Below, piece after piece: positions 36,058 to 45,519 of a stretch of DNA of 64,000 bases. The notes under the pieces are model-generated. The model worked only from the letters and a program-made list of their open reading frames with translations. It had not been told where the DNA came from and made no database searches. The stretch is taken from assembly GCA_965261645.1 (NCBI GenBank), contig CBDHDJ010000004.1, forward strand, positions 1,674,001-1,738,000. The letters run 5' to 3'. The position numbers and the translations under genes are program-made. Each line of letters opens with the position of its first letter. The stretch's first letter is position 1. The DNA is from CBDHDJ01 sp965261645 (lineage in GTDB: Bacteria > Pseudomonadota > Alphaproteobacteria > SHVV01).

Positions 36058-37785
36058 TCAAGCCTGCGCGTAGCCGAACGCCTCGACGTGGGGCGCAAGC
36101 ACTGGTAGCACCGGCGCGAGGTGATGGGCGTAGGCCTGCCAGCGCCCGACCGCACGGTCGGTGATCGGCGCCGCCAGGTCGCGCCGGCTCGGCGTCTCGA
36201 TATAGGTCCCGATCGCGTCGTGCTGGTGATCAAGCACGGCGTCGTGCCACGGCTCGCCGAGGAACTCGATCACGCGGCGGAGCGTGGGCTCGGGCTCGCG
36301 GGCAAGGTCCTCATAGCGGTATTCGAGCCACTCGAGCGTGAGCACCTCGCGGTAATGGCGCCACAGGCCCATGACCGCATCGTAGAAGTGCGCCGTGTCG
36401 GCTAGATCATGGAAGTTCGCCATGGCCGGATTGGCGCCGAACAATTGCATGAAGCAGCTCAACGCCACGTCGCGCGGATCGCGGAGCGCGACGATCGCCT
36501 GGGCGTCGGGAAATACACGGTTGATCTCGCCGAGCCGGATGATGTTGAGCGGGAGCTTGTCGACGATGCGCCGATCGTCGGCCCCGGCGAGCTCGGCGGA
36601 CCGGCGCCGGTACCAGGAACGGATGGCTGTGAGTTCGTCGTCGGTCAGGCCGTCAAGCCCCTCGGGCAGCCTGATCGCGCGGCCGATAATGTCGGGCAGC
36701 GCGGTTCTCAGACCGCTCAAGGCGCTTTTCTCGCTGATCGCGGCAAGATGGGGATGGCGGGCCAGCATGCGCTCCATGAGCGTCGTGCCCGAGCGCGGGA
36801 AGCCAACGAAGAATATGGGGCGGGGCCCCTCGTCGGTGGGCCGCGGCCATGCGGCGATACGCTCAGCCGTGGCCCATGCGCGATTGCGCTGCACGACCTC
36901 GGTATACCAATTCTTGTCGAAGCGTCCTTGCCACGCTTGGACGGCGGCGGCATTGCTGCGGCTGAAGGCCGCGAACGCCTCGTCGGTGCGCCCCAAGCGG
37001 TCGAGCACCTGGCCATACTCCGCTTCCGTGTTAGCGCGGAGTTCGCCCGGCAACTCGCCGGCCAAGACGCGCTCGAGCCTGTTCCGTGCCGAATCAAGCT
37101 TGCCCCTGCGCCGCTCCTGCACCGCGGTGACGAAGTTGGCGATGGGGTGATCGGCATCGGCGGCCAAGATGCGTGTGGCGATGTCCCTGGCTTCGTCGGT
37201 GCGGTTGAGCATCTCGAGAACCGTGGCGTAATTGGCGGCGAGGCCGTGATCATCGGGCTGAAGCTCGGTCGCGCGGGCGTAGCAAGCCGCCGCCTCATCG
37301 AGATCGCGGCGGGCCTGCAGAAGGTTGCCGAGATTGTTCCAGGTGCCGGCAAGGGTCTCGTCGCAATCGAGAGCGGCGCGGTAGGCCGACTCGGCCTCGG
37401 TCAGGCGGGCGCACCGCTGGAGCACGACGCCGAGGTTATGGTGCGCCTCGGCAAACAGCGGGTCGTGTTCGAGCGCCTGGCGAAGGCTCTGCTCCGCCTC
37501 GTCCAACCGCTCGAGGGCCAGAAGCGCGTTGCCGAGATTGCTGTGAAACTTCGGATGCTCGGGCTCGCCTTCGATCGCCAGGCGGATCAGTCGGGCAGCC
37601 TCCGCCGGGTCGTCTTTTTGCAAGAATACGACGCCCAGCAAGTGCAATGTCTCGGCGTGGGCCGGATGGGCGGCGAGGATGGTCCGATAGATCGCCTCGG
37701 CGGCGGCGATGTCGCCCGCGCGGTGGTGGGTCCGCGCACGCTCCAGCGTATCATCGCCGATGGCTACTGAGTCGCGTTCGCTCAC
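36058..37785 (-). CDS. TPR-repeat sulfotransferase-domain protein
   Basis: The N-terminal ~280 residues are TPR repeats (AEAIYRTILAAHPAHAETLH, NLGNALLALERLDEAEQSLR and similar). The C-terminal ~250 residues are a sulfotransferase domain with the PAPS 5'-phosphosulfate loop FFVGFPRSGTTLMERMLARH and an ALRDPRDVALSCFMQ 3'-phosphate motif. Such fusions are frequent in alphaproteobacteria, and acceptors are generally unknown. A GTG at 37785 (VSERDSVAIGDDTLE) is preferred; a second GTG at 37839 would add 18 residues. Confidence 0.87.
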   Translation of the reverse strand: MSERDSVAIGDDTLERARTHHRAGDIAAAEAIYRTILAAHPAHAETLHLLGVVFLQKDDPAEAARLIRLAIEGEPEHPKFHSNLGNALLALERLDEAEQSLRQALEHDPLFAEAHHNLGVVLQRCARLTEAESAYRAALDCDETLAGTWNNLGNLLQARRDLDEAAACYARATELQPDDHGLAANYATVLEMLNRTDEARDIATRILAADADHPIANFVTAVQERRRGKLDSARNRLERVLAGELPGELRANTEAEYGQVLDRLGRTDEAFAAFSRSNAAAVQAWQGRFDKNWYTEVVQRNRAWATAERIAAWPRPTDEGPRPIFFVGFPRSGTTLMERMLARHPHLAAISEKSALSGLRTALPDIIGRAIRLPEGLDGLTDDELTAIRSWYRRRSAELAGADDRRIVDKLPLNIIRLGEINRVFPDAQAIVALRDPRDVALSCFMQLFGANPAMANFHDLADTAHFYDAVMGLWRHYREVLTLEWLEYRYEDLAREPEPTLRRVIEFLGEPWHDAVLDHQHDAIGTYIETPSRRDLAAPITDRAVGRWQAYAHHLAPVLPVLAPHVEAFGYAQA

Positions 37786-37872
37786 GATTTTCCACACGCA
37801 GGGATCACCGCATGCCCCGCTCCGTTCGCCCTGGGCCACCCGCGCTCTGCACCCGCAACAGGCAGGATCGGC

Positions 37873-39135
37873 TCAAGACGCCGCGGCGCCGGCCTTATAG
37901 CCCATGAGCTCGCAATAGTGCTGCCAGAAGCCGCGCACGGGCACCTCTGTCAGCACATGGTCCTGATGATCGGAGATCGCGCCCGTACCGCCCATCTCGA
38001 TCACCGAATGACCGTCCCCGAGGGGGCCCACCGCGCGCTGGATCAAGATCCCCGATTCGCCATCCTCCATCGACACGAGCCCGCCCGGCCCGATCATGTT
38101 GGCCTGCTTGAGCCGCATGGCGCGGGTCTCGGGATCATCGTCGGCGTAACCGAAGAACGTCCAGTAGAGCTCGAACTCGCTTGCGCTCCTGGGGCGGATT
38201 TGTCGCGTCGCCCAGGTATTGGAGAGCTGCTGGAACAACACGTTGGGAAACACCGACATCATCATGATCGCCCGCCCGTCGTTCCTCTCGTCGCGGAAAT
38301 CGACGAGCGAGGCATCTTCCAGCGTAAGCGATTCGTTGTAGACGCCTATGTCCTGATAGCCCGCGGCAATGGTCGCGTCGTCGTCGCTGTCCTGCTCGCT
38401 GAAGTGAATCTCGTGCCGGCGCTTCTTGTCCATGATGGAACCGCCCACTTGGGTGTTGCGCCAGATGCCGAAGGTGGTCTGGAACTGGTGCAGGAGCCCG
38501 GCGTGGTAGGGGTCCTTGATGTTCTCGTAATAGAGCTTCCAGTTGGACGGCATGCGCTGGCGCAGATAGCCGAGAATTTCGATCGGCCGGTCGAACATGC
38601 GGTCGAGATATGCGCACATGGGCCGATCGAGATATTCCTCGAGCGGTTCCACGTCGGTGCCGAATGAGCCGAAGATCACGCCCTTGTAATTCGCGATGTT
38701 GAGCCGCCGGAGCCCATGATCCTCTTTACAAAAATTCTCCGGCATGCCGCCCTGGCCGTTCATGCCGCGCTCGAACGGCACGCCGATGAGGTTGCCTTCG
38801 AGGTCGTAACACCAGTGGTGGTAAATGCAGGTGAAGTCCTGGGTGTGGCCTGCGAGATCGCGCACCAGCGTCGTGCCGCGATGGGCGCATCGGTTGACGA
38901 AGGCGTTGACGCCGCCGGTGTCATCGCGCGTCACCACGACTTGGGTGTTGCCGAGGAAGGTCGTGACATAGTCGCCAGGAGCGGGAATTTCCGCCTCGAG
39001 GGCGAGGTAGCACCACACCGGGCCGCGAAAGATGCGCTCCTGCTCGCGGGCGAACACGCCCTCATCGCCAAAGACGACGTAGGGCACGCGGCTGAAATCC
39101 GCGGCTGGCCATGTTGGCTCATTCACGCTTGCCAT
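37873..39135 (-). CDS. Rieske non-haem iron aromatic ring-hydroxylating oxygenase, alpha subunit (copy 1)
   Basis: The 420-aa protein has a Rieske [2Fe-2S] site (CAHRG then CIYHHWCYDLEG) and a catalytic domain with the mononuclear iron triad pattern ENIKDPYHAGLLHQF (D-x2-H-x4-H). Overall organisation is that of the salicylate/anthranilate-type oxygenase large subunits. No beta subunit, ferredoxin or reductase is adjacent. It is divergent from the first FAH gene, with 147 bp between. It is more distant from copies 2 and 3 than they are from each other. Confidence 0.88.
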   Translation of the reverse strand: MASVNEPTWPAADFSRVPYVVFGDEGVFAREQERIFRGPVWCYLALEAEIPAPGDYVTTFLGNTQVVVTRDDTGGVNAFVNRCAHRGTTLVRDLAGHTQDFTCIYHHWCYDLEGNLIGVPFERGMNGQGGMPENFCKEDHGLRRLNIANYKGVIFGSFGTDVEPLEEYLDRPMCAYLDRMFDRPIEILGYLRQRMPSNWKLYYENIKDPYHAGLLHQFQTTFGIWRNTQVGGSIMDKKRRHEIHFSEQDSDDDATIAAGYQDIGVYNESLTLEDASLVDFRDERNDGRAIMMMSVFPNVLFQQLSNTWATRQIRPRSASEFELYWTFFGYADDDPETRAMRLKQANMIGPGGLVSMEDGESGILIQRAVGPLGDGHSVIEMGGTGAISDHQDHVLTEVPVRGFWQHYCELMGYKAGAAAS

Positions 39136-39282
39136 GGTCGGTTTTTCCTTTCTGCCCCCATCGCGTCGCTTACGTTAACGCGAGTTCGCCGCGCACGCCA
39201 GACGTTCGGGATCGCCTGTTGGTCGCCCGCCAGCCGCATGATAACGTCGTGTGAAAAGCCGTTTCGCCGGAGGGGCAGTCCG

Positions 39283-40134
39283 ATGCGCTTTGCCACGTTG
39301 GTCGCGCCCAACAAAAAGGCCTATTTCGTGCGCCTTCGGGACGGCATGGCGGTTCCCATCGCCCGGGCCTACGAGAAGCCGGGCCTCGATCCGCTGCGGG
39401 CGATGCTGGCCGAGGGCCGCAACCCGGCGCGCGCGAAACCGATCGCCTGGCCGTTCCGCATTGGGCGCGCGGCCTACCGGCCGCCGGTCACCGCGCCTTC
39501 CAAGATGATCGGCATTCTCGGCAACTACAGATCGCACGCTGCGGAATCGAGCTTCGCGCCGCCCGCCGAGCCCATGACCTTCACCAAATACACCAGCGGC
39601 CTGGTTGGCCACGGCCAGGCGATTCGCTATCGCCGCCGGCAAGACAAGAGCGTCGATTTCGAGGGCGAACTGGCCGTCGTGATCGGCCGGCCGGCGCGCG
39701 ACGTCAAGCCGGCCCGCGCGCTCGATTACGTGTTCGGCTACACCATCGGCAACGATGTCACGGCGCGCGACAACGTCACCCGGGAGGGCCAGGTGAGCCG
39801 GGGCAAGAGCTTCGATACCTTCGCGCCGCTCGGGCCGGTGCTCGTCACTGCCGATGAGATTCCCGACCCCCAGGCGCTCAGGATCCAGACCCGGGTCAAC
39901 GGCCGCGTGCTGCAGGATGACGTGACCGGCAGCATGGCCCACTCGTGCGCCGAATTCCTCTCCTACCTGTCGCGCTTCATGACGCTCGAGCCGGGCGATG
40001 TGTTGTGGACCGGTACGCCCGGCGGGGTCGGCTATTTCCGTGACCCCAAGGTCCTGCTCACCCACGGGACGCGAGTCGAGGTCGAGATCGATGGGATCGG
40101 CGTGCTCAAGAACCGGGTCCGGGTGACCGGCTAG
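39283..40134 (+). CDS. Fumarylacetoacetate hydrolase-family protein (copy 1)
   Basis: The 283-aa protein has an N-terminal domain (MRFATLVAPNKKAYFVRLRD) and the FAH catalytic core: VDFEGELAVVIGR (acidic metal ligands), DYVFGYTIGNDVTARD, GKSFDTFAPLGPVLV and LEPGDVLWTGTPGGVG. Family members hydrolyse C-C bonds in acylpyruvates such as fumarylpyruvate or act as isomerases/decarboxylases in aromatic catabolism. The ATG at 39283 follows GGAGGGG. It is followed 22 bp later by a same-length paralogue. Confidence 0.9.
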   Translation: MRFATLVAPNKKAYFVRLRDGMAVPIARAYEKPGLDPLRAMLAEGRNPARAKPIAWPFRIGRAAYRPPVTAPSKMIGILGNYRSHAAESSFAPPAEPMTFTKYTSGLVGHGQAIRYRRRQDKSVDFEGELAVVIGRPARDVKPARALDYVFGYTIGNDVTARDNVTREGQVSRGKSFDTFAPLGPVLVTADEIPDPQALRIQTRVNGRVLQDDVTGSMAHSCAEFLSYLSRFMTLEPGDVLWTGTPGGVGYFRDPKVLLTHGTRVEVEIDGIGVLKNRVRVTG

Positions 40135-40156
40135 GCACGTTGGGGGAGGCTCGCTA

Positions 40157-41008
40157 ATGCGCTTTGCCACTTTGATCGCGCCCAACAGACAAGCCCATTT
40201 CGTTCGCCTGCGGGAGGGCATGGCGGTTCCTATCGCGCGGGCCTATGAGAGACCAGGGGTCGATCCGCTCCGCGTGATGCTGAGCGAGGGCCGCAATCCG
40301 GCGCGTGTCAAACCGATCGCCCGGCCGTTCCGCATCGAGCGTGCGGCCTACCGCCCACCGGTGACCGCACCCTCCAAGATGATCGGCATCATGGGCAATT
40401 ATTGGCCGCATGCCGACGAGGCGTCGTTCGTTCCGCCCAAGGAGCCTTCGAGTTTCGCCGAGTATCCAAACGCCCTGCTGGGCCACGGCCAGGCGATTCG
40501 CTACCGGCGCAAGGATTCCAGGAATGTCGATTTCGAGGGCGAACTCGCTCTCGTGATCGGCCGGCGTGCGCGCGACGTCAAGCTCGCCCGCGCGCTCGAT
40601 TACGTTTTCGGCTACACCATCGCCAACGACATCTCCGCGCGCGACAACATTTTTCGTGAAGGTCAGCTCAGCCGCGGCAAGAGCTTCGATACCTTCGCGC
40701 CGCTCGGCCCGGTTCTGGTGACCGCCGAAGAGATCCCCGATCCGCAGGCGCTCAGGATCCAGACCCGTGTCAACGGCCGCGTTTTGCAGGACGACGTCAC
40801 CGGCAGCATGATCTTCTCGTGTGCCGATTTCCTCTCCTACCTGTCGCGCTTCATGACGCTGGAGCCGGGCGATGTGCTGTGGACCGGCACGCCGGGCGGC
40901 GTCGGTTTTTTCCGCAAGCCCAAGATCCTGCTCACGCACGGGGCAAAGGTCGAGGTCGAGATCGAGAAAATCGGCGTGCTCAGGAACCGGGTTCGCGTCG
41001 ACCGCTAG
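40157..41008 (+). CDS. Fumarylacetoacetate hydrolase-family protein (copy 2)
   Basis: This 283-aa paralogue has the same length as copy 1 and starts MRFATLIAPNRQAHFVRLRE. Conserved core: VDFEGELALVIGR, DYVFGYTIANDISARD, GKSFDTFAPLGPVL and LEPGDVLWTGTPGGVG. The pair is a tandem duplication; differences concentrate in the substrate-side region (GNYWPHADEASFVPPKEPSS against GNYRSHAAESSFAPPAEPMT). It ends before a hairpin terminator at 41029-41054. Confidence 0.9.
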   Translation: MRFATLIAPNRQAHFVRLREGMAVPIARAYERPGVDPLRVMLSEGRNPARVKPIARPFRIERAAYRPPVTAPSKMIGIMGNYWPHADEASFVPPKEPSSFAEYPNALLGHGQAIRYRRKDSRNVDFEGELALVIGRRARDVKLARALDYVFGYTIANDISARDNIFREGQLSRGKSFDTFAPLGPVLVTAEEIPDPQALRIQTRVNGRVLQDDVTGSMIFSCADFLSYLSRFMTLEPGDVLWTGTPGGVGFFRKPKILLTHGAKVEVEIEKIGVLRNRVRVDR

Positions 41009-41028
41009 GCTCTGCGCCGGCCCAAGAG

Positions 41029-41054
41029 AAACGGGCTCCCACGGGAGCCCGTTT
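41029..41054. terminator. Bidirectional hairpin terminator
   Basis: The arms AAACGGGCTCCC (41029-41040) and GGGAGCCCGTTT (41043-41054) are perfect complements with A-rich and T-rich outer ends. It lies between the convergent FAH copy 2 and Rieske copy 2 genes and can serve both. Confidence 0.85.
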
Positions 41055-41086
41055 CATGAACCGATGCGGTGCAAGTCCTGGGCGCG

Positions 41087-42355
41087 CTACTCAGCGGCGG
41101 CGGCCCGGGTCTCCGGCGCAATCCCCATCAGCGCGCAATAGGTCTTCCAGAAGGCGCGGACCGGCACCTCGGTGAGGAGGTGCTCCTGGCTCTCGATGGG
41201 GCCGGTGCCCCCCATAGCGATCAGCGAGTGGTTCTCCCTTTGGCGGCGGATCGCGCGCTGGATGAGCACGCCGGCTTCGCCGTCCTCGAGCGAAATCAGC
41301 CCAGCCGGTCCGACGAGGTTGGCCTGCTGCATGCGCATCTTGCGGAGCTCGGCATCGTCGCTCGCGTAGCCGAAATAAGTCCAGTAGAGCTCGAACTCGT
41401 CCGGTCGCGTGGGCCGGATCTGGCGTGTCGCCAGCGTGTTGGAAAGCTGTTGAAACAACACGCTCGGGAAGATCGCCATCATGTTGAGGATCTGGCCATC
41501 GTTCTGCTCGTCGCGCCAGTCGACGATACAAGGATCATGGAGCTCCGGCGTCTCGTTCATCAGGGTGGTGTCGTCATAGCCGGCGCGGACGGTTTCCTCG
41601 TCGTCGCTGCCATGAATGACCCGCCAGGCCACATGACGCTTGTGCTGATCGAGGGACTGGCCACCCGCCTGGGTGACGCGGTGGATGCCGAAGACCACCG
41701 GGAGCTGGTGCAAAAGCCCCCCGTGCCAGCCGTCCATCAGGTTCTCGTAATAGATCTTCCAGTTGGCCGGCATGCGCTGGCGCATATAGCCGAGAATCTC
41801 GATCGGTTCGCGGAACATGTAATCGAGGAATTCGCGCATGCGCGGGCCGAGAAAGTCCTCCAAGGGCTCGACGTCGGGGTGGCTCGCGCCGAAGATCGCG
41901 CCGCGGTAGGTCGCGACCCGGTATCGCTGCAAACTGTGGTCTTCCTTCCGGAAGCTCGCCGGCATGCCGCCCTGGCCTTGCGAGCCCTTCTGGAACGGCA
42001 CCCCGATCAGGTTGCCCTCGAGGTCGTAGCACCAGTGATGGTAGACGCAGGTATGAGTGGTTCGATTGCCCCTGGGCTCGCGCACCACCATGGTGCCGCG
42101 GTGGGCGCAACGGTTGACCCAGGCGTGGATCGAGCCGTCCTCGGCGCGGTTCACGACGGCCGGGGTGTCGCCGACATAGGTCACGAGGAAATCGCCGGGG
42201 TTGGGGATTTCCGCTTCGAGCGCGAGGTAGATCCATACCGGACCCTTGAAGATGCGCTCCTGCTCCAATTCGTAGACATCGGGATCGGTGAACACGCCGT
42301 AGGGCACGCGGCTGTAATCCGCCGCCGGCCACGTCAAGTCCTTGAGGTCTGTCAT
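41087..42355 (-). CDS. Rieske aromatic ring-hydroxylating oxygenase, alpha subunit (copy 2)
   Basis: The 422-aa protein starts MTDLKDLTWPAADYSRVPYG. Rieske ligands CAHRG and CVYHHWCYDLEG; mononuclear iron pattern ENLMDGWHGGLLHQ. Near-identical over long stretches to copy 3, including FPSVLFQQLSNTLATRQIRP. It lies 48 bp after copy 3 on the same strand and ends before the shared terminator. Electron-transfer partners must be encoded elsewhere. Confidence 0.88.
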   Translation of the reverse strand: MTDLKDLTWPAADYSRVPYGVFTDPDVYELEQERIFKGPVWIYLALEAEIPNPGDFLVTYVGDTPAVVNRAEDGSIHAWVNRCAHRGTMVVREPRGNRTTHTCVYHHWCYDLEGNLIGVPFQKGSQGQGGMPASFRKEDHSLQRYRVATYRGAIFGASHPDVEPLEDFLGPRMREFLDYMFREPIEILGYMRQRMPANWKIYYENLMDGWHGGLLHQLPVVFGIHRVTQAGGQSLDQHKRHVAWRVIHGSDDEETVRAGYDDTTLMNETPELHDPCIVDWRDEQNDGQILNMMAIFPSVLFQQLSNTLATRQIRPTRPDEFELYWTYFGYASDDAELRKMRMQQANLVGPAGLISLEDGEAGVLIQRAIRRQRENHSLIAMGGTGPIESQEHLLTEVPVRAFWKTYCALMGIAPETRAAAAE

Positions 42356-42403
42356 CGGTGGTCTCGCTTGCTGTTTCGGCGAACCGCGCTCATCGGGGCA
42401 CTC

Positions 42404-43672
42404 CTACTCGGCTGCGTTCGCCTGCCGCTCGGGCTTGAACCCCATGTAGTGGCAATAGGTCTTCCAGAACGCGCGGATCGGCGTTTCGGTCAACGTGAAG
42501 TCCGAGCTTTCAATCGGCCCATCGCCGCCCATCTTGATGACCGAATGCTGCTCGCGGTGGCGCCCGATGGCGCGCTGGACGAGCACGCCCGATTCACCGT
42601 CCTCGAGCGAAACCAAGCCCCCCGGCCCGATCATGTTGGATTGCTGCAGGCGCGCTTTGCGCAGCGCGGGCGATTCGCCCTTGTAGCCGAAGCATGTCCA
42701 CAGGAGCTCGAACTCGTCCGGGCTCTTGGGGCGGATCTGGCGCGTCGCCAGCGTGTTGGAGAGCTGTTGGAAATAGACCGAGGGAAACACCGCCATCATG
42801 TTGAGGACCTGGTTGTCGTCGTTCTCGTCGACGAAATCGACGATCGAGGGATCGTTCAACACCATGGGTTCGTCATAGTGCGTGGTCTCGTCGTAGCCCT
42901 CGTGGATGGCCTCCTCGTCATCACTCTCATAGATGACCTGCCAGGCTTCGTGGCGCTTGTGCTGATCGAGCGTGGCGCTGCCGGCCTGGGTGTTGCGGTG
43001 GAGCCCGAAGATCACCGGCAACTGGTGCAGCAACCCCCCGTGATAGCCGTCGTTCAGATTCTCGTAGTAGATCTTCCAGTTGGCCGGCATACGCTGGCGC
43101 GTATAGCCCAGGATCTCGATCGGCTTGTGGAACATGTGATCGAGGAAGGCGAGCATGACGGGCCCGAGATAGTCTTCGAGGGGCTCGACGTCGGGGTGGC
43201 TCGCGCCGAAGATCGCACCGCGGTAGGTCGCGACCCGGTACGTCTGTAACCCGTGATCCTCTTTCTCGAAGCTTGCGGGCATGCCGCCTTGGCCCTGTGT
43301 GCCCTTCTGGAACGGCACGCCGATCAGGTTGCCCTCGAGGTCGTAACACCAGTGGTGATAGACGCAGGTGTGGCTCGTGCGGTTGCCGCGGGGCTCGCGC
43401 ACCACCATGGTGCCGCGGTGGGCGCAGCGGTTGACCCAGGCGTGGATCGAGCCGTCCTCGGCGCGGTTCACCACCACCGGCGTGTCGCCTACATAGGTGA
43501 CGAGAAAATCGCCGGGGTTGGGGATCTCGGCTTCGAGCGCGAGATAACACCACACCGGCCCCTTCCAGATGCGCTCCTGCTCGGCCTCGTAGACCGCCTG
43601 ATCGGTAAACACACCGTACGGAACACGGCTGAAATCCGCTGCCGGCCATGTGAGATCGCTGAGATCGTTCAT
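42404..43672 (-). CDS. Rieske aromatic ring-hydroxylating oxygenase, alpha subunit (copy 3)
   Basis: The 422-aa protein (MNDLSDLTWPAADFSRVPYG) has Rieske ligands CAHRG and CVYHHWCYDLEG and iron motif ENLNDGYHGGLLHQ. It is the first gene of a copy 3 / copy 2 unit and divergent from the aldehyde dehydrogenase gene. The 265 bp between (43673-43937) holds no gene that I can see and is the likely site of both promoters. Together with the FAH and ALDH genes it suggests catabolism of an aromatic acid, substrate unknown. Confidence 0.88.
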   Translation of the reverse strand: MNDLSDLTWPAADFSRVPYGVFTDQAVYEAEQERIWKGPVWCYLALEAEIPNPGDFLVTYVGDTPVVVNRAEDGSIHAWVNRCAHRGTMVVREPRGNRTSHTCVYHHWCYDLEGNLIGVPFQKGTQGQGGMPASFEKEDHGLQTYRVATYRGAIFGASHPDVEPLEDYLGPVMLAFLDHMFHKPIEILGYTRQRMPANWKIYYENLNDGYHGGLLHQLPVIFGLHRNTQAGSATLDQHKRHEAWQVIYESDDEEAIHEGYDETTHYDEPMVLNDPSIVDFVDENDDNQVLNMMAVFPSVYFQQLSNTLATRQIRPKSPDEFELLWTCFGYKGESPALRKARLQQSNMIGPGGLVSLEDGESGVLVQRAIGRHREQHSVIKMGGDGPIESSDFTLTETPIRAFWKTYCHYMGFKPERQANAAE

Positions 43673-43937
43673 CGTGCCACCTGTGGCCGGGACAATGACC
43701 CGAGCACCCTCGGAACAACCCAGCCGTATGCTATTCGGGTGCGTCTAGAGTAGTCCCTCGGTCCCCCGAGTACCACAATTTCATGGCGCGCATGGGTTCG
43801 CGGGCGCCTACCAGCGGATGACCAGCCGTGGCGACGTATGCTAACGTTCGCTTAGAAAGCACCAATCGGGGAGGCGCGTAACCTGCCCGGCCCTGGACGA
43901 CCTCAGGCGAGTGGGACGCGGAGCAGAGGAGGAACGG

Positions 43938-45416
43938 ATGAAGAAGTATCAGATGTATATCGGCGGCGAGTGGGTCGACCCGAGTTCCGGCGAATGGTTC
44001 GAATCCTTCGATCCCTTTACCGGCCAGCCGTGGTCGGAAATTCCCAAGGGGAACGCCGAGGACGCCAATCGCGCCGTCGAAACCGCCGATGCGGCGTTTA
44101 GAAGCCCGGAGTGGCGCAGCCTGAACGCGACCCAGCGCGGCAACATCTTGCGCAAGCTCGGCGATCTGGTGGCCGAGCACGCCGAGGAGCTCGCCACCAC
44201 CGAGGTGAAGGACAACGGCAAGCTGATGGCCGAGATGCACCTTCAGCTCAAATACATCCCGCAGTGGTACTACTATTATGGCGGCCTCGCCGACAAGGTC
44301 GAGGGCGCGGTCGTGCCGATCGACAAGCCGGGCGTGCTCAATTACACGCGCCACGAGCCGTTGGGCGTCGTCGCCGCGATCACGCCCTGGAACTCGCCGC
44401 TCTTGCTCGTGGCGTTCAAGATGGCGCCGGCGCTGGCGGCTGGCAACACCATCGTCATCAAGCCCTCCGAATTCACCTCGGCCTCGACGCTCGAGTTCGT
44501 CAAGCTGGTCGAGAAGGCGGGCATCCCGCCCGGAGTCGTCAATGTGATCACCGGCTTCGGGGCGGAAGTGGGCGAGCCCTTGGTGATCCATCCCAAGGTT
44601 CGGCGTGTCGCGTTCACGGGCAGCGAGATGGGTGGCCAGCGGGTCTATGAGGCCGCCGCTAAGGGGCTCAAGCGCGTGAGCCTCGAGCTGGGCGGCAAAT
44701 CGCCCAACATCGTGTTCGACGACGCCAACATCGACAACGCGGTGAACGGGGCGATCTCGGGCATCTTCGCCGCCACCGGCCAGACCTGCATCGCCGGCTC
44801 CCGCCTGCTCGTTCAGGAATCGATCCATAACCAGTTCCTCGATCGATTGGTCTCGCTCGCCGAAACGGCAAAGATGGGCAACCCGATGGACCTCAACACG
44901 CAGGTCGGCCCGGTCACGACCCCGCCGCAATACGAGAAAGTTCTGTCCTACCTCGATATCGCGAAAGGCGAAGGGGCGAACTGCGTGCTTGGCGGCGGCG
45001 CGGCCACACGGCCCGAATGCGGCGACGGCTGGTTCGTCGAGCCCACCATCTTCACCAACGTCAACAACCAGATGCGCATCGCCCGCGAGGAGGTGTTCGG
45101 GCCCGTGCTCTCGGTCATCCGCTTCAAGGACGAGGCGGAAGCCATCGAGATCGCCAATGATTCCGATTATGGCCTCGCCGCCGGGGTGTGGACCGAGAGC
45201 ATCCGCCGCGCCATTCAAGTCGCCGATGCGCTCGAGGCGGGCACCGTGTGGGTCAATACCTACCGGGCGATCAGCTACCTGTCGCCGTTCGGCGGTTACA
45301 AGCGGAGCGGGCTTGGCCGCGAGAACGGCCCCGAAGCGATCAGCGAGTACATGCAGACCAAAAGCGTGTGGATCAACACCAACACCGAGGTGCCGAATCC
45401 ATTTGTCATGAAGTAG
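43938..45416 (+). CDS. Aldehyde dehydrogenase family protein
   Basis: The 492-aa NAD(P)-dependent enzyme has TPWNSPLLLVAFKMAPALAA, IVIKPSEFTS, FTGSEMGGQRV, the catalytic Glu in LELGGKSPNIVFDDA and catalytic Cys in ATGQTCIAGSRL, then EEVFGPVLSVIRF. The ATG follows GAGGAGGAACG. Neighbouring ring-hydroxylating oxygenases and FAH hydrolases suggest oxidation of a semialdehyde from aromatic breakdown; a betaine-aldehyde-type or other substrate is possible. Confidence 0.92.
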   Translation: MKKYQMYIGGEWVDPSSGEWFESFDPFTGQPWSEIPKGNAEDANRAVETADAAFRSPEWRSLNATQRGNILRKLGDLVAEHAEELATTEVKDNGKLMAEMHLQLKYIPQWYYYYGGLADKVEGAVVPIDKPGVLNYTRHEPLGVVAAITPWNSPLLLVAFKMAPALAAGNTIVIKPSEFTSASTLEFVKLVEKAGIPPGVVNVITGFGAEVGEPLVIHPKVRRVAFTGSEMGGQRVYEAAAKGLKRVSLELGGKSPNIVFDDANIDNAVNGAISGIFAATGQTCIAGSRLLVQESIHNQFLDRLVSLAETAKMGNPMDLNTQVGPVTTPPQYEKVLSYLDIAKGEGANCVLGGGAATRPECGDGWFVEPTIFTNVNNQMRIAREEVFGPVLSVIRFKDEAEAIEIANDSDYGLAAGVWTESIRRAIQVADALEAGTVWVNTYRAISYLSPFGGYKRSGLGRENGPEAISEYMQTKSVWINTNTEVPNPFVMK

Positions 45417-45519
45417 CTTCGGTGCCAATTCGTGTTATGGCACGGTCGCGCCCTGTGGCGCGGCCGTTGCTCTTGGGCCGCGCCCGCCGTTACCATCGCA
45501 ATGAACGCGATGAGCAGGC

